A stretch of DNA of 37,500 nt from Halocaridina rubra (Eukaryota; Arthropoda; Malacostraca; Decapoda; Atyidae): the NCBI GenBank assembly GCA_037179515.1, contig JAXCGZ010001927.1:67501-105000 (forward strand). The letters are read 5' to 3'. The position numbers and the translations under genes are program-made. A model generated the notes under the pieces. The model worked only from the letters and a program-made list of their open reading frames with translations. It searched no databases and had not been told where the DNA came from. Shown piece by piece: positions 1 through 12,388 of this stretch (its first letter is position 1; each line of letters opens with the position of its first letter).

Positions 1-205
1 GTTCCGGCGTTCCGGTTTTACGTCACGGACTCCCTTATCAACCAAGGGCTAGGACGGTTGCCTTCTTGCGAAGGACTTGTTTTGGCAGATGTAATCCTTA
101 CGCTGAGTGCATGCCTTTGCTAACCTCAGACCGTGACGGGGCGCGAACCCTCGACCTGACGCCTCAGAGTCGGAGACGCTACCGACTGAGCCACGGCGAC
201 TACTT
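1..205 (-). mobile_element. tRNA-derived SINE, copy 1
   Basis: Read on the minus strand, the unit starts near 205 with a tRNA-like head. It has an A-box-like GTGGCTCAGTCGGTAGCG and a B-box-like AGGGTTCGCGCCCC, followed by a ~130-bp body shared with the copy at 722-849. The loop sequence CTCTGAG resembles an anticodon loop, but the arms do not pair cleanly, so this is a SINE head and not a working tRNA gene. The left end is cut by the window edge. Family members are expected to be transcribed from the internal RNA polymerase III promoter and moved by a partner LINE (family knowledge). Confidence 0.7.
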
Positions 206-647
206 GCAATTTGAAAGGAGATAAATGCTAATATTCATACATAACAATGGTGATGTATTTAACAAAGCAGTTTTACTGTCATCCTTTCACTGTGTAAAGA
301 TTTAATTTTTTTTCAATAGTTGGTGTCATAGTCTCGCTTAACTTACAAATTTATTCAATTCATTAAATAAATGTGTGGGGTCACTTGAGGAACAGCTCCT
401 TAAAGAGCTTTCGCCCAAAAGTGAAATAAAGAGTAAAAAGAAAAAGTAAGAACAATGCGAATTACTAAACAAATGTAATTTCCACTTGTAACAGCAATCT
501 GTTATTTACTTTATCAGAGGACCATTTACGCAAAACCGACAAAATGTTTTAAATCACGCACACTTGCACCAAAAGGTTTCAGTCTTTTTAAATCAAGCAC
601 ACGCAAGCAACCAGAAGCTTTAGTTTTAATGATACACATACATACTC

Positions 648-652
<5 letters not shown>
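206..652. other. unassigned AT-rich spacer
   Basis: I see no coding potential, no RNA gene and no repeat that recurs elsewhere in the window. It separates the two copies of the same SINE. Confidence 0.5.

Positions 653-722
<70 letters not shown>
653..722. repeat. (TA)n microsatellite
   Basis: About 70 bp of perfect TA dinucleotides lie directly at the 3' (tail) side of the minus-strand SINE that begins at 722, so the tract is probably its expanded tail. Confidence 0.95.
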
Positions 723-726
<4 letters not shown>

Positions 727-849
727 CAGGTTTTACGTCATGAACTCCCATTTCAACCAAGGGCTAGGACGGTTGCCTTCTTGCGAAGGACTTATTTTGG
801 CAGATGTAATCGTTACCCTGAGTGCATGCCCTTGCTAACCTCAGACCGT
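722..849 (-). mobile_element. tRNA-derived SINE copy 2, body half
   Basis: This matches 1-133 with a few substitutions. The match stops at 849, exactly where the LTR element begins. The missing tRNA head is found 8.4 kb away at 9250-9322, so the LTR retrotransposon split this SINE. The last four bases (CCGT, 846-849) are repeated at 9250-9253 as the target-site duplication. Confidence 0.85.
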
Positions 850-1898
850 TGTAGGATGAATTCTACCGCTGCCCAACAAGTTGTAGGATGAATTTTGGAC
901 TATTTCATTTGAATTCACCAATTTATAAGATGACTGGGTTATCTCACCGTTTGTCACCAAGTTGTCGTAAAGTTAATTACTATTACACCACGTGTCACCA
1001 GTTGTCGTGATGATTTCCTCTCACTACGTTAATATTAGTACCAGAAGGGTGCTAGGTAAGAATGGACAGGCAGTGATTCCTTTATCTTAATTTATTCTAG
1101 AGTACAACACATCCGACGCCTCAATGCCCCCACCCTATGACTATCACAATCTATGATCTATTCGTGCCCCGGGCAAAGTTCTAACTAACTGTGTCTGCCC
1201 TGGGTGGTTCTTGAAATACCCCCGGGGCAGGGCGTGGCTTGACATCCAATCCTGCCAATGAACTCGAGTGACATCCAGTCCTGCAAATCAACGCCAGGTT
1301 CGAGTGGAGTCCCTCCTATTTCGGGGAGGGGCTATTTCAACAAACCTATAAAACAGAAAAGTTCCAGGTCAGAGCGTGGCTATTGGGTATCTCTCCAGGG
1401 CATGTACATACGTACGGGTTAGATGTTTGTGTTTCTTGTGGTTTAGGAAATGGCTAACTTCTCGGCCTTTCCCACCCTCCTCAGGCACTCCATGTCGGAT
1501 GCCAAGTCTCATGGGTCCGGTCATATATCTCCTTGACACTTTCTATAAACATTGGCTGTACCGCAGAAAACAATTGGGAGAGTATTCTATTTCACCCTCG
1601 ACTTCTAGCCTCTCACGTTTCTCTTCACGACTTGTGGTGTTATAAGGGACCGAGGGTCCCTTATCCTTTAGGCCTCTTGGGGGTGCATGGCATCGGGGGT
1701 TAGTTCCAGGTGCCTAGCCATAAATCTTGGTGGTCCCAAGGGAAAACATGGTCTGCACCCAAAACTCAATAAAAGTGAGGGCATGTAATAAAAGATCTGT
1801 GCCCTCGACCAACCGTTACCCCTCAAGATTTGTTACAAGTTTCAGATTCTGGCTTCAGCATGACGGACTGGCTTCAGCATGACGGAAGTCATGCGACA
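850..1898 (-). repeat. 3' LTR (left copy), 1049 bp
   Basis: Aligned by eye to the right LTR, this copy differs by about five substitutions, all transitions. It has a 65-bp segment (1648-1712) that the right copy lacks. It has one fewer 32-bp terminal unit, and a single base is missing near 1300. AATAAA-like and TATA-like strings occur on both strands and do not decide orientation. A tandem duplication of a ~19-bp GGCTTCAGCATGACGGA motif lies at about 1850-1890. Confidence 0.85.
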
Positions 1899-1912
1899 TC
1901 CCTCCCAACCAA
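1899..1912 (-). promoter_or_regulatory. putative polypurine tract
   Basis: On the minus strand, GGTTGGGAGGGA stands immediately before the TG that opens the left LTR. This is the expected position and composition of the plus-strand primer of an LTR retrotransposon. It is the main support for reading the element on the minus strand. Confidence 0.6.
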
Positions 1913-4054
1913 AACTGAAATATCTCTTATTTCAGTCGAAGCATGGGCTAATTTTTCGAGAGCTCTTGGACATATCCTAGCTAACATTAGTTTACAATAG
2001 AAATGGGGCCGAATTATTTAAGCTATTTTCTAAGAATTCCTATATTTAACAAATAAATTTAACCTTAATCATTAGGATTTCAGTGTGTAACTAATCATTA
2101 TTAAACACTAATTAAGATCACAAGTTAGTTTAGATCATGACGTTACTGTGTCTACTTCTCTCCTTTTTCAAAAGATTTATAAAAGTTGGTTAGCTACAGT
2201 AAAAAGATAAATCATGTAGAACATTAGTATGTACGAACATTTAAAATGCGATAGACAATAACATAAATGGTAACTTCCTATCGTTACTATGGGGCATTGA
2301 TTTGTCTTAAAATTAGGCCTTAAAAAACTACTCCTGAAACAAAATATTGGTTACAATGTGAAAAGTCAGAAAACATTCATCATTCCAATGTGCAATTCCT
2401 ATTCAGAGACAAACTGATATGAGAACTTAATGAACACAAAGATTAAATCATGATTCAAACAATGATAATGCTAAAGCAAAACACTAATATTATTTAAGCA
2501 GAAGACAACTTATTACTATCGGTGCAAATCATACAATTCATCAAAGGCACTTATTCAAAAACTATCTTTAAAGGAGTCTCTGAGTTGTCGCTTAAAATTA
2601 TCTTAAAACTAGGTAAAACAAATAATAAAAGGGGACCTTTTCTTTCCATTTTTTTTCAGTTCTAAAGCGTGGGTTGTTCTTTCCAACAACTAATAAGGGA
2701 TTTTTAAATACCCTTCTTTCTCTCTTCACTAAGGTTTGGACATGTATAGGGATTTTTTTTTTCTTTCTCTCTGGGATTTCATCAATTCGTTTACATGGCT
2801 TTTTAGAGTGTTTTTAGGATATTAAAGACTTTTGTTTTCTCTTTCCCTTGCTCATGAAATTCTTGCTAGGTGTGATTCCACGGTTTCTCTCTCTCTTCGT
2901 TTTTTCACTCCCCCGCCGTCTTCGCTGCAGGCCCAGGTTGGTACACTACCATAAATTATCTTCTTTCCAAGATAGGCAAGACAAAGAGGAAGCGATCGAT
3001 GCACCTTTCTAATCCCTCCAGCCTGGCTTTTTCGTCCTACCCTCGGCCGATCTTGACTAAGACCACCCTGTAGGAGACCTGCAACGTCACAGCGATTTCT
3101 CTTCAGTACTGCAATCCACACGTACCTTCGAAGCAGACCTCGGGATGAAAATTTGAACCTATGTCACTACTACAGTTGTAAGAAAGGTTCCCTATGACTT
3201 CAGGGTACCAACAAAGGCCATACGTTGGTACTCGGAGGCTATACTTTGCCTCCCCTGCAACTGCAAGTGATTGCAATCTCTATTCAATGGGCAACAGGGA
3301 CTTGTTTGAGAGGACAAAATCTAAAGATTTTTAGAACTTGCAGGTCGGGGCTGCCTGGAAACATATTCCTTAATGCACATTTGCCTACATCATTAGATTA
3401 GGATTCCCAAACATTCGGGACTTAGCTGGGTAACTGATACATAGTATTACTTTACTATAGTCATAAAAACAATCATTAAATACTGAGAAAAGCCACTAAA
3501 GAAACATTCTTATTAGCCGTGGCTACAATAACATCAAGTATGAATTCAGATAAAAGATACAAATCATCAGGTTACTGCTGATTGTATTTCAAAAATAATA
3601 GTTAGCAACAGGCCATTGAGAGATAGCAACAATATCAGTCAACATAATAACATTACTAATAATCATGATCAAAATAAGAATAATAAACAATAAAAATAAA
3701 TATACTAAATCAGAAATATCAATATATATACAATGGAGACTGGCATTCAGAAGTAAGAACAGAGTTCTATACTTATATTTCATAGTAATGCTCATTGTAA
3801 CACAGTCTCTTTTACTATTCAAATTCCTGCTGTCCTAATCTATGTATATATATAGAGCATAAGTGGCAACTTGCTGGCTCCACAATTTGTCAATGGGAGT
3901 TCTATCTATTCTCTAAACAGTTGCGACATGTGGCAAAAATATTTATGCAAATGGCGGTACTACCGATGTCTTATCAGCATTTATGCAATAACAGCATGCA
4001 ACAATCTATCGACTGCAATAAAATGTAGGCACAATTATCGCCTAGCTTCGCTGG
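1913..4054. other. LTR element interior, no recognisable gene
   Basis: AT-rich sequence without retroviral-type motifs in any frame. An open frame of 89 codons on the minus strand at 2852-3121 has no recognisable domain and is not called. The part at 3340-3870 is ordinary low-complexity AT-rich DNA. Confidence 0.5.
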
Positions 4055-4076
4055 AAAAAAAAAAAAAAAAAAAAAA
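4055..4076. repeat. poly(A) tract
   Basis: Twenty-two consecutive A on the plus strand, about 50 bp before a (GA)n tract. It could mark an old retroposon tail, but I see no matching body. Confidence 0.7.
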
Positions 4077-4123
4077 CAATGATGGCAACATTCTTTTAGC
4101 ATCGAAAGGAGCTCGTGTCAGTC

Positions 4124-4125
<2 letters not shown>

Positions 4126-4194
<69 letters not shown>
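4126..4194. repeat. (GA)n microsatellite
   Basis: About 69 bp of GA dinucleotides. It gives spurious RERE and SLSL frames on the two strands. Confidence 0.95.
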
Positions 4195-4197
<3 letters not shown>

Positions 4198-5741
4198 GGA
4201 CGGGGCGACCTTGAAATACGTTGTGGTATCCACCCACGTGTCAGATGAAACGGGCCTCCTTCCTTTAACTGTACTGAAAATAAAAAATTGTCGCAGAGTA
4301 TCTCTAACAAGAAAATAATAAATAAACAAATGAAAGTGAACAAACGTTAGGAATGACTATCGATAGAGTTTTACGTTTATTGTCAGCAGGCTATTCTCAT
4401 TCCTTCATTAACAAAAACAAAAGCAAAAAGAACTTAGTGTACAACTGCAGAACTGTCGAAGCATAAATCCATTCCTTTCTGTTTAATATTGCTAAGGACT
4501 TTACTGTAACAGCATACACATCCTTTGTCTATAATGACGATCTTTTTCTTGCTATAAATCAGAGGGTTGAGTCGAAGCACACACACTCTAAAAGGCAACA
4601 TATCCCTGATGAAATTAAAGCAAAATATTACAATCATATGTGACAATATCTCTACTACTATCAACAAAAGTACAAATATCTTTTTCTTAACAGACGTCTT
4701 ATAATGACTTAAGTATCATTAATTTTTAAACTTAAAACTCAACATATAAATTCTGAGAATCTTAATTATCTTAATTAGCTCAATCATAATTTTAAATTCA
4801 TGATAGTGATAGTAATTAACAATAATTATTTCTAGATAATCTTTTCAAAACTCTTTAATTAAGATTTTAAAGATTTCTTCAATACAAAAAGAACTATATA
4901 ACAAAAACGGGAATCTGAAAAAAAGATAAAAAGTCTGTCCCTGTGTATGCAATAATAAAAACAAAAGGTATATTTCATTAGCAACAGTAAAGAATGCATT
5001 TTGCTTAAGTTTCAAAATCTCGTAAGGAGTTGTACATGAACAATTCAAACAGAAAATATATATATTCTTTTACTATCTCGAATTTGACTTATTTGAATTA
5101 CTATACAACAGAATTTCCTCCAGAACAGGGAGAAGTTCGACTTATAACTGCTCTGTCTGGTTGCTTTTACGGGGGTGCGCATGTGGGCGCTGTTTTCTCC
5201 CCTGTTCTTTTGGCTTCTGGATCAACTTCTGCTCTCTCAAATACGGGAAACGGCTGTGTAACATTCTTGTTGTCATTTCGTGTCAGCTCTCACTCTTTCT
5301 TTATGACCAAGCTGAAATAATTTTGATAAACATTATCATGGCTAAAACTCGCAAAGTTTTATTTTATCAATCTAACATATCTCTTCAGACAAATAATGTA
5401 TATACTGCAGCTTGCAAAGAAAATAAAGAATCATTCATAGATTCACGTCCTTTATCACGTAATATCTATCTTGGAATCTCTCGGAAATCGAATAATAATC
5501 TCATTGGCGGAGTAGGGGACAAAACAAAAATAAAACAAACTTGGCATCTCAACCATATCTGGGCAGGTGGAGAATCATTTTCTCAAAAATATCCCTCACT
5601 AGATATTGCAACAGCGCATCACCTCCCATAAAAATACTCTGATATGGCATGCAGAAGAACCTGGCAGAGCAGGGGAACGACCCTCACAGAGACTCCCCAA
5701 TCGTGCTTCCTAATGGTGCTTTCCGCGATTTCACCCTCTAG
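4195..5741. other. LTR element interior, no recognisable gene
   Basis: AT-rich, with several short open frames (for example 5161-5631 on the plus strand, 156 codons) that carry no recognisable motif, have biased low-complexity composition and lack neighbours that would support them. Confidence 0.5.
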
Positions 5742-6224
5742 AGCATCCCCCCATTATACCCCCAGTCATTCATACTCATTCTCTGCCTCACTCGCTGCAT
5801 CACTGTTTGGGGAGCTACCACTAAGACTCAGATAAACAGAATACAGAAGCTTATTAGTTTTGCAGCTCGAGTTACCCTGGGAGGAATAAGAAAATACGAC
5901 CACATCACACCAGCTCTCAATAAACTTGGGTGGCTGCGGGCAGAAAATAAGGTCGCTTATGCTATTTATGTTTTTGTATTCAAAATTTTGGACCATCATT
6001 ATCCTAGCTGGCTATTTGATTTAAAAACAGTCAGAGATATAAGGGGAACCAACACAAGACAGAGCAGTGAGCTCTTTATTCACAGAACAAACACAGAAGC
6101 AGGTTCAAAGATGATCACTATCAAAGGGCCAACACTCTGGAATAATATTCCAGAGCATCTTAAAAATGCATCCTCTTTCACAGCTTTCAAAGGCAAACTA
6201 TACAGTTTTCTTTTGGACAAATAG
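5742..6224 (+). pseudogene. LINE family C, C-terminal end of the RT protein (5' truncated)
   Basis: One frame stays open from 5742 to the stop at 6224, about 160 codons. It reads like the C-terminal domain of CR1/L2/Jockey-type LINE proteins. The visible signatures, in order, are CITVWGA; INRIQKLISFAARV; a segment RKYDHITPALNKLGWL; and, near the end, KGPTLWNNIPEHLKNA followed by SFTAFKGKLYSFLL. The reverse transcriptase core itself is missing, the usual outcome of 5' truncation during target-primed reverse transcription. The fragment lies inside the LTR element but on the opposite strand, so it entered as a separate insertion. It differs clearly from LINE families A and B of this window. The function is lost. 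Confidence 0.75.
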
Positions 6225-6520
6225 TTGCTGCTCATTAAGAACTAATTATTCTCATTGTAAGGAAATAAATATGGAAGTGATGCCGATAATAACGATCCTG
6301 TATCTAGTGGCATACTTACTACTTTATTATTAACATTATTGTAACATTTTTATTACAGCATTATTATTTTCTATGAAAGCTACATTTAATTTAACTATAT
6401 GTCTAACCCTCTTATTTGTTAGTTTAATTACATGTCTACTTATAAGTTACTATTAATGTTGAATAACCATTGTACAAAATGGAAATAAATGTTTTTGTTT
6501 TGTTTGTTTTTGTTTGGTCT
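6225..6520 (+). other. 3' UTR and tail of LINE family C
   Basis: The AT-rich stretch after the stop ends with AATAAATG and a T/G-rich TTTTGTTTTGTTTG run. I place the end of the insertion there by composition only. No target duplication was found. Confidence 0.45.
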
Positions 6521-7522
6521 CTCTGAAGGAGAGTAAAGGTGAAATCTCGGTTGGGCCGCACAGTCACAAGACTGCCTCACCAGCCCTAGGTCCCATTCTA
6601 ACGAACAAACAAACATTCTACTCCCTTGAAGCTACGTTTGGGTGACACTGAAAAACCTTCCCTATTCTAGGACAGCACAAATTCCTCTAATTTACTCTTA
6701 CTTTCACCTGCGTAGCGCAAAATAAAAAAATAAAAAAAACTCATCTCTAAACAATATCACAAAAGTTCTAATTCTTCAAAAAAACATGCCACACACGTAT
6801 CGTAATATTAATTTCCCATCAAAACAACATTAAAAGAACGATCTGTCATTTATGTCTTTCTTTCGCTAAAACATTACTCCCGCGGAGAAAAAACAAACAA
6901 AAAAAGAAAGAACCTTGAAAACAGGCGCAATCTTAACACTCGATTTCTTACGCTTTAAGAAATTTATATAAAAATTATTTTACACATACTTTAAATATCA
7001 AAGATCAGTACAATTACTACATATTTATAATAATGAGGTTGGGAGATCGATTGGTCACTTCCGCATTCCTTTCTCGAAAATCACACGTGTTCTAAGAAAA
7101 ACTTAAAAGCAGATGCACGTATATTTCTCACTATAATTCTTAAGCTTAAGAAATTAATATACTGTAATAGTGATTGCACGTATATTAAATTTTCAATTAA
7201 AATCAATACATTCGCGTTCTTAAAATTCAATTTAGGCATTAATACAAATAAATGGAACACACTTCCAACGCAATTTCTTTACATTACTCAAATTATAACA
7301 AAAAACGGAGTTTATTACTGCTTATAGCTATTAGTACAAATTATCCATGTTAGTAATGGGTACAGAAATTCTACTTTTATCAACTTATTAGGCGCCACAC
7401 CCCTCATAGGCGGGTTGGCTGAGTCAAAGCATAACTACAAGATAAAATGGCGGCGTCCACCGACCTCAATTTCTTTTACTAATTGTCCCATTACTCACTG
7501 GATACAGATTACAAGTACTTAG
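6521..7522. other. LTR element interior, no recognisable gene
   Basis: AT-rich with A-runs and no coding signature. It lies downstream, in element sense, of the BEN-like ORF, where an autonomous element would hold pol. Confidence 0.5.
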
Positions 7523-8191
7523 CTATTTTAAGGAGGTGGTCCTGAAGAACTTCACGGCAGAAGGCAAGGAAGGAGGGGGTTCTCCTTCTTCTCTCGAGTA
7601 AAATCGACGAATCGCCATCTTCTTGGTCGGATCCGGCAACTTATATTTCTTGTAATGGGCATTTTCACTCAATGCTCCGGTCACACTTCGGCTTACTAAG
7701 AAATATCTTAGGAATAGTTCCTTAAAAGTTTCATAATATTCTCTGTTTGTCCACTCGTCACTTCTCATCCGCAGACCCAAGTATTTCAGGAAGTCGGTCG
7801 CGGGAATTATGGACGGACATTCGAGGTCTTTTACATTTGCGCCATCGAGGTATAAAGGTGAATTTTTGACTCGAGGCTCCTTTACAACCAGGGCACGGGG
7901 TGGGGGCTTGTCCTGCTGCGTTCCCTGTGTCACCACGGGGCTTGGAGCGGCAGGCTGTTCGTCGATGTTTGAGGCGTCGGTTTTTCTGTCGGCGTTGACC
8001 AAGTTCCTTCTCGACGGAGCGGCGTCGGCAGGAGTTTGTAGGCGCCGCACGTGCTCCTCCAGTTCGAGAATTCTCCGGTGTTTGGCCTCGTCACTCATTT
8101 CTTGAATTGGGAGATGTTGGATTTCTGCTTTTGCCATTCTTATTTTCTTTTCTTCGCACTGGTTTCTTCTGATATGAGAGTTTCTTCGCAT
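7523..8191 (-). CDS. BEN-domain-like protein of the LTR element
   Basis: A 222-residue frame from ATG at 8191. The open frame extends upstream to 8230, but it starts there with TTG and overlaps the PBS, so the first ATG is preferred. The N-terminal half is basic and then helical and charged (ILELEEHVRRLQ, a short coiled-coil candidate), followed by a Pro/Ala-rich linker. The C-terminal third has the pattern ETFKELFLRYFLVSRSVTGA, about ten polar residues, then KLPDPTKKMAIRRFY. This resembles the helical BEN domain (hydrophobic helix, S..TG, then L-DP-K...I), a DNA- and protein-binding module of chromatin factors, some mobile elements and large DNA viruses. The expected last BEN helix is weak or missing, so the ORF may be truncated. 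It holds the gag position but shows no zinc knuckle or major homology region. An unrelated gag-like protein remains possible. Confidence 0.45.
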   Translation of the reverse strand: MRRNSHIRRNQCEEKKIRMAKAEIQHLPIQEMSDEAKHRRILELEEHVRRLQTPADAAPSRRNLVNADRKTDASNIDEQPAAPSPVVTQGTQQDKPPPRALVVKEPRVKNSPLYLDGANVKDLECPSIIPATDFLKYLGLRMRSDEWTNREYYETFKELFLRYFLVSRSVTGALSENAHYKKYKLPDPTKKMAIRRFYSREEGEPPPSLPSAVKFFRTTSLK

Positions 8192-8211
8192 GTTTTCCAG
8201 GCGTGATGATC

Positions 8212-8229
8212 CGTACTGCGCTGCCGCCA
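8212..8229 (-). promoter_or_regulatory. putative primer-binding site
   Basis: On the minus strand, three bases after the LTR end (...CTACA), the sequence TGGCGGCAGCGCAGTACG starts with the TGG complementary to a tRNA 3' CCA. The matching tRNA was not identified. A similar TTGGGCAGCGG string occurs inside each 32-bp unit at the LTR end. Confidence 0.5.
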
Positions 8230-8232
8230 AGT

Positions 8233-9249
8233 TGTAGGATGAATTCTACCGCTGCCCAACAAGTTGTAGGATGAATTTTACCGCTGCCCAACAAGTTGTA
8301 GGATGAATTTTGGACTATTTCATTTGAATTCACCAATTTATAAGATGACTGGGTTATCTCACCGTTTGTCACCAAGTTGTCGTAAAGTTAATTACTATTA
8401 CACCACGTGTCACCAGTTGTCGTGATGATTTCCTCTCACTACGTTAATATTAGTACCAGAAGGGTGCTAGGTAAGAATGGACAGGCAGTGATTCCTTTAT
8501 CTTAATTTATTCTAGAGTACAACACATCCGACGCCTCAATGCCCCCACCCTATGACTATCACAATCTATGATCTATTCGTGCCCCGGGCAAAGTTCTAAC
8601 TAACTGTGTCTGCCCTGGGTGGTTCTTGAAATACCCCCGGGGCAGGGCGTGGCTTGACATCCAATCCTGCCAATGAACTCGAGTGACATCCAGTCCTGCA
8701 AATCAACGCCAGGTTCGAAGTGGAGTCCCTCCTATTTCGGGGAGGGGCTATTTCAACAAACCTATAGAATGGAAAAGTTCCAGGTCAGAGCGTGGCTATT
8801 GGGTATCTCTCCAGGGCATGTACATACGTACGGGTTAGATGTTTGTGTTTCTTGTGGTTTAGGAAATGGCTAACTTCTCGGCCTTTCCCACCCTCCTCAG
8901 GCACTCCATGTCGGATGCCAAGTCTCATGGGTCCGGCCATATATCTCCTTGACACTTTCTACAAACATTGGCTGTACCGCAGAAAACAATTGGGAGAGTA
9001 TTCTATTTCACCCTCGACTTCTAGCCTCTCACGTTTCTCTTCACGACTTGTGGTGTTATAAGGCCTAGCCATAAATCTTGGTGGTCCCAAGGGAAAACAT
9101 GGTCTGCACCCAAAACTCAATAAAAGTGAGGGCATGTAATAAAAGATCTGTGCCCTCGACCAACCGTTACCCCTCAAGATTTGTTACAAGTTTCAGATTC
9201 TGGCTTCAGCATGACGGACTGGCTTCAGCATGACGGAAGTCATGCGACA
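8233..9249 (-). repeat. 5' LTR (right copy), 1017 bp
   Basis: This is the second LTR of the element. Relative to the left copy it lacks 65 bp, carries one more 32-bp terminal unit (8233-8297 holds two units before the common part), and differs by about five transitions. The near identity indicates a recent insertion or gene conversion. It ends at ...GCGACA before the CCGT duplication. Confidence 0.85.
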
Positions 9250-9322
9250 CCGTGACGGGGCTCGAACCCTCGGCCTGACGTCTCAGAGTCGCAGACGCTA
9301 CCGCATGAGCCACGGCGACTAC
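9250..9322 (-). mobile_element. tRNA-derived SINE copy 2, tRNA-like head half
   Basis: This matches 131-203 of the first SINE copy. It has an A-box-like GTGGCTCATGCGGTAGCG and a clear B box, GGGTTCGAGCCCC. It is the missing head of the SINE whose body ends at 849. Confidence 0.85.
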
Positions 9323-11240
<1,918 letters not shown>

Positions 11241-12345
11241 ATTACCTAATTGTTCTTACGGGAAAGAACCCCATGCTCGTAACTTCCCGTCTTCTGTTCG
11301 TTTCCAATTATCAACTACTGTTACACTACACTAAACAAATACTTACTTACATTCTGAAAAAAAATTTTCCTACGAAGCTTCAAACTATAACCTCTAGTTC
11401 TAGTGCCAGCCATATAAAAATATCGATCCCTATCCACTCTGTCATAACCATGAAGGAATTAAAAAAAAGTCACCATATCCCCCTCATTTTTCTAGCTTCG
11501 AGTGATGGTAAGTCTAATTCCCTCAGCCTCTCATCATAATTAGAATTGCGTATTTCTGACACCAGTTTCGTGGCATGTTTTTGAACTTTTTCAAGCTTAG
11601 CTACGTGCTTTTTCAAGTGTGAAGTCTAAAAGTGGGTTGCATATTTAAGTTTTGGCCTCACATAGGTTACATAAATATTTCTGAACATTTCCTTGTTCTT
11701 GTGCCTGAAAGCTACCATTACATTTGCTAAGAAAGCATATGCTGATCTTACAATGCCATTTTTATGCATTTCTGGAGACAAATCGGCCAGTATGTTTACT
11801 CCTAGATTTCTGACATTTTCAGTCTCTTGAAGTTCTGCTCCTGCCATTGAGTAGTCAAGCTTGGGCCTTCTTTCACTTGTACCCATTCTCATTAACTTAC
11901 ATTTTGAAGTACTGAATTCCATTAGACACTTTTCTGACTACTCTTGCAATCTATCTAGGTCTTCTTGAAGTTCTCTACCATTGTTCTCGTTTCTTACTTT
12001 CTTCACAATCTTTGCAACATCTGCCAACATATTCATGAATAAATTTACAGACTGTGGTAGGTCATTTACATATACAAGAAAAAATAGTGGCCCTGAAACT
12101 AAACCCATGGAACTATCAAGATATTTCCGCCTATTTTCGCCATTGCTTGCAGCTTCTTATTAAGTCTCCAGTGTGGGACCATGTGTTTCCTTAGTAGTTT
12201 CTCCATAACTGTGCAAACTATGCTGGTCAAGGAAAGAGGCCTATTGTTTCGAGTTGTATCCCTCCTTCCCTTTTAGAAGATAGGTGCCATGTTCGTTTGT
12301 TTACGGCATCTTGGAATCTCCCGAGATTCTAGTGACTTTTCATAT
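11241..12345 (-). pseudogene. LINE family A copy m2, decayed with internal deletions
   Basis: A minus-strand copy whose 3' terminus (CAATTAGGTAAT on the minus strand) abuts the 5' end of m1 directly at 11240/11241. It keeps the C-terminal domain (11626-11922 is the longest frame) and part of the RT. It has lost segments between the QHGFR and SGVPQGS regions, seen near 12100-12200. The 5' end stops near 12345, head-to-head with copy p1. Confidence 0.75.
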
Positions 12346-12388
12346 GCAATATAATACACACATATTCTGTGAGAGGGAGAACATAAAA

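Larger units (their letters stand above)
850..9249 (-). mobile_element. LTR retrotransposon without visible pol, inserted in a SINE
   Basis: Direct repeats at 850-1898 and 8233-9249 bound a 6.3-kb interior. The outer ends read TG...CA and are flanked by the 4-bp duplication CCGT (846-849 and 9250-9253). The empty site can be reconstructed from the intact SINE at 1-205. Minus orientation is supported by a purine tract (GGTTGGGAGGGA) against the inner edge of the left LTR, a TGG-starting PBS-like sequence just inside the right LTR, and an ORF beside that PBS. No protease, reverse transcriptase, RNase H or integrase motif is visible, so it looks non-autonomous (LARD-like) or heavily replaced inside. 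The 4-bp duplication suits a Gypsy-type integrase supplied in trans (inference). Confidence 0.85.

Noticed and set aside
1340..1360. TATA box giving the LTR a plus-strand orientation
   Set aside because: TATA-like and AATAAA-like strings occur on both strands. The purine tract, the PBS-like site and the ORF position all favour the minus strand.
1376..1645. Plus-strand 89-codon frame within the LTR (also at 8792-9061)
   Set aside because: It is duplicated only because it lies in both LTRs, runs against the element's orientation and has no recognisable domain.
2852..3121. Minus-strand 89-codon frame in the LTR interior
   Set aside because: It lies in element sense but shows no gag or pol motif, and its composition is compatible with chance.
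4035..4343. SLSL / RERE frames
   Set aside because: Products of the GA/CT tracts. The same holds at 19187-19408, 20761-21072 and 25621-26149.
9250..9322. Functional tRNA gene
   Set aside because: Only the A and B boxes are tRNA-like, the stems do not pair, and the sequence continues into a repeated SINE body.
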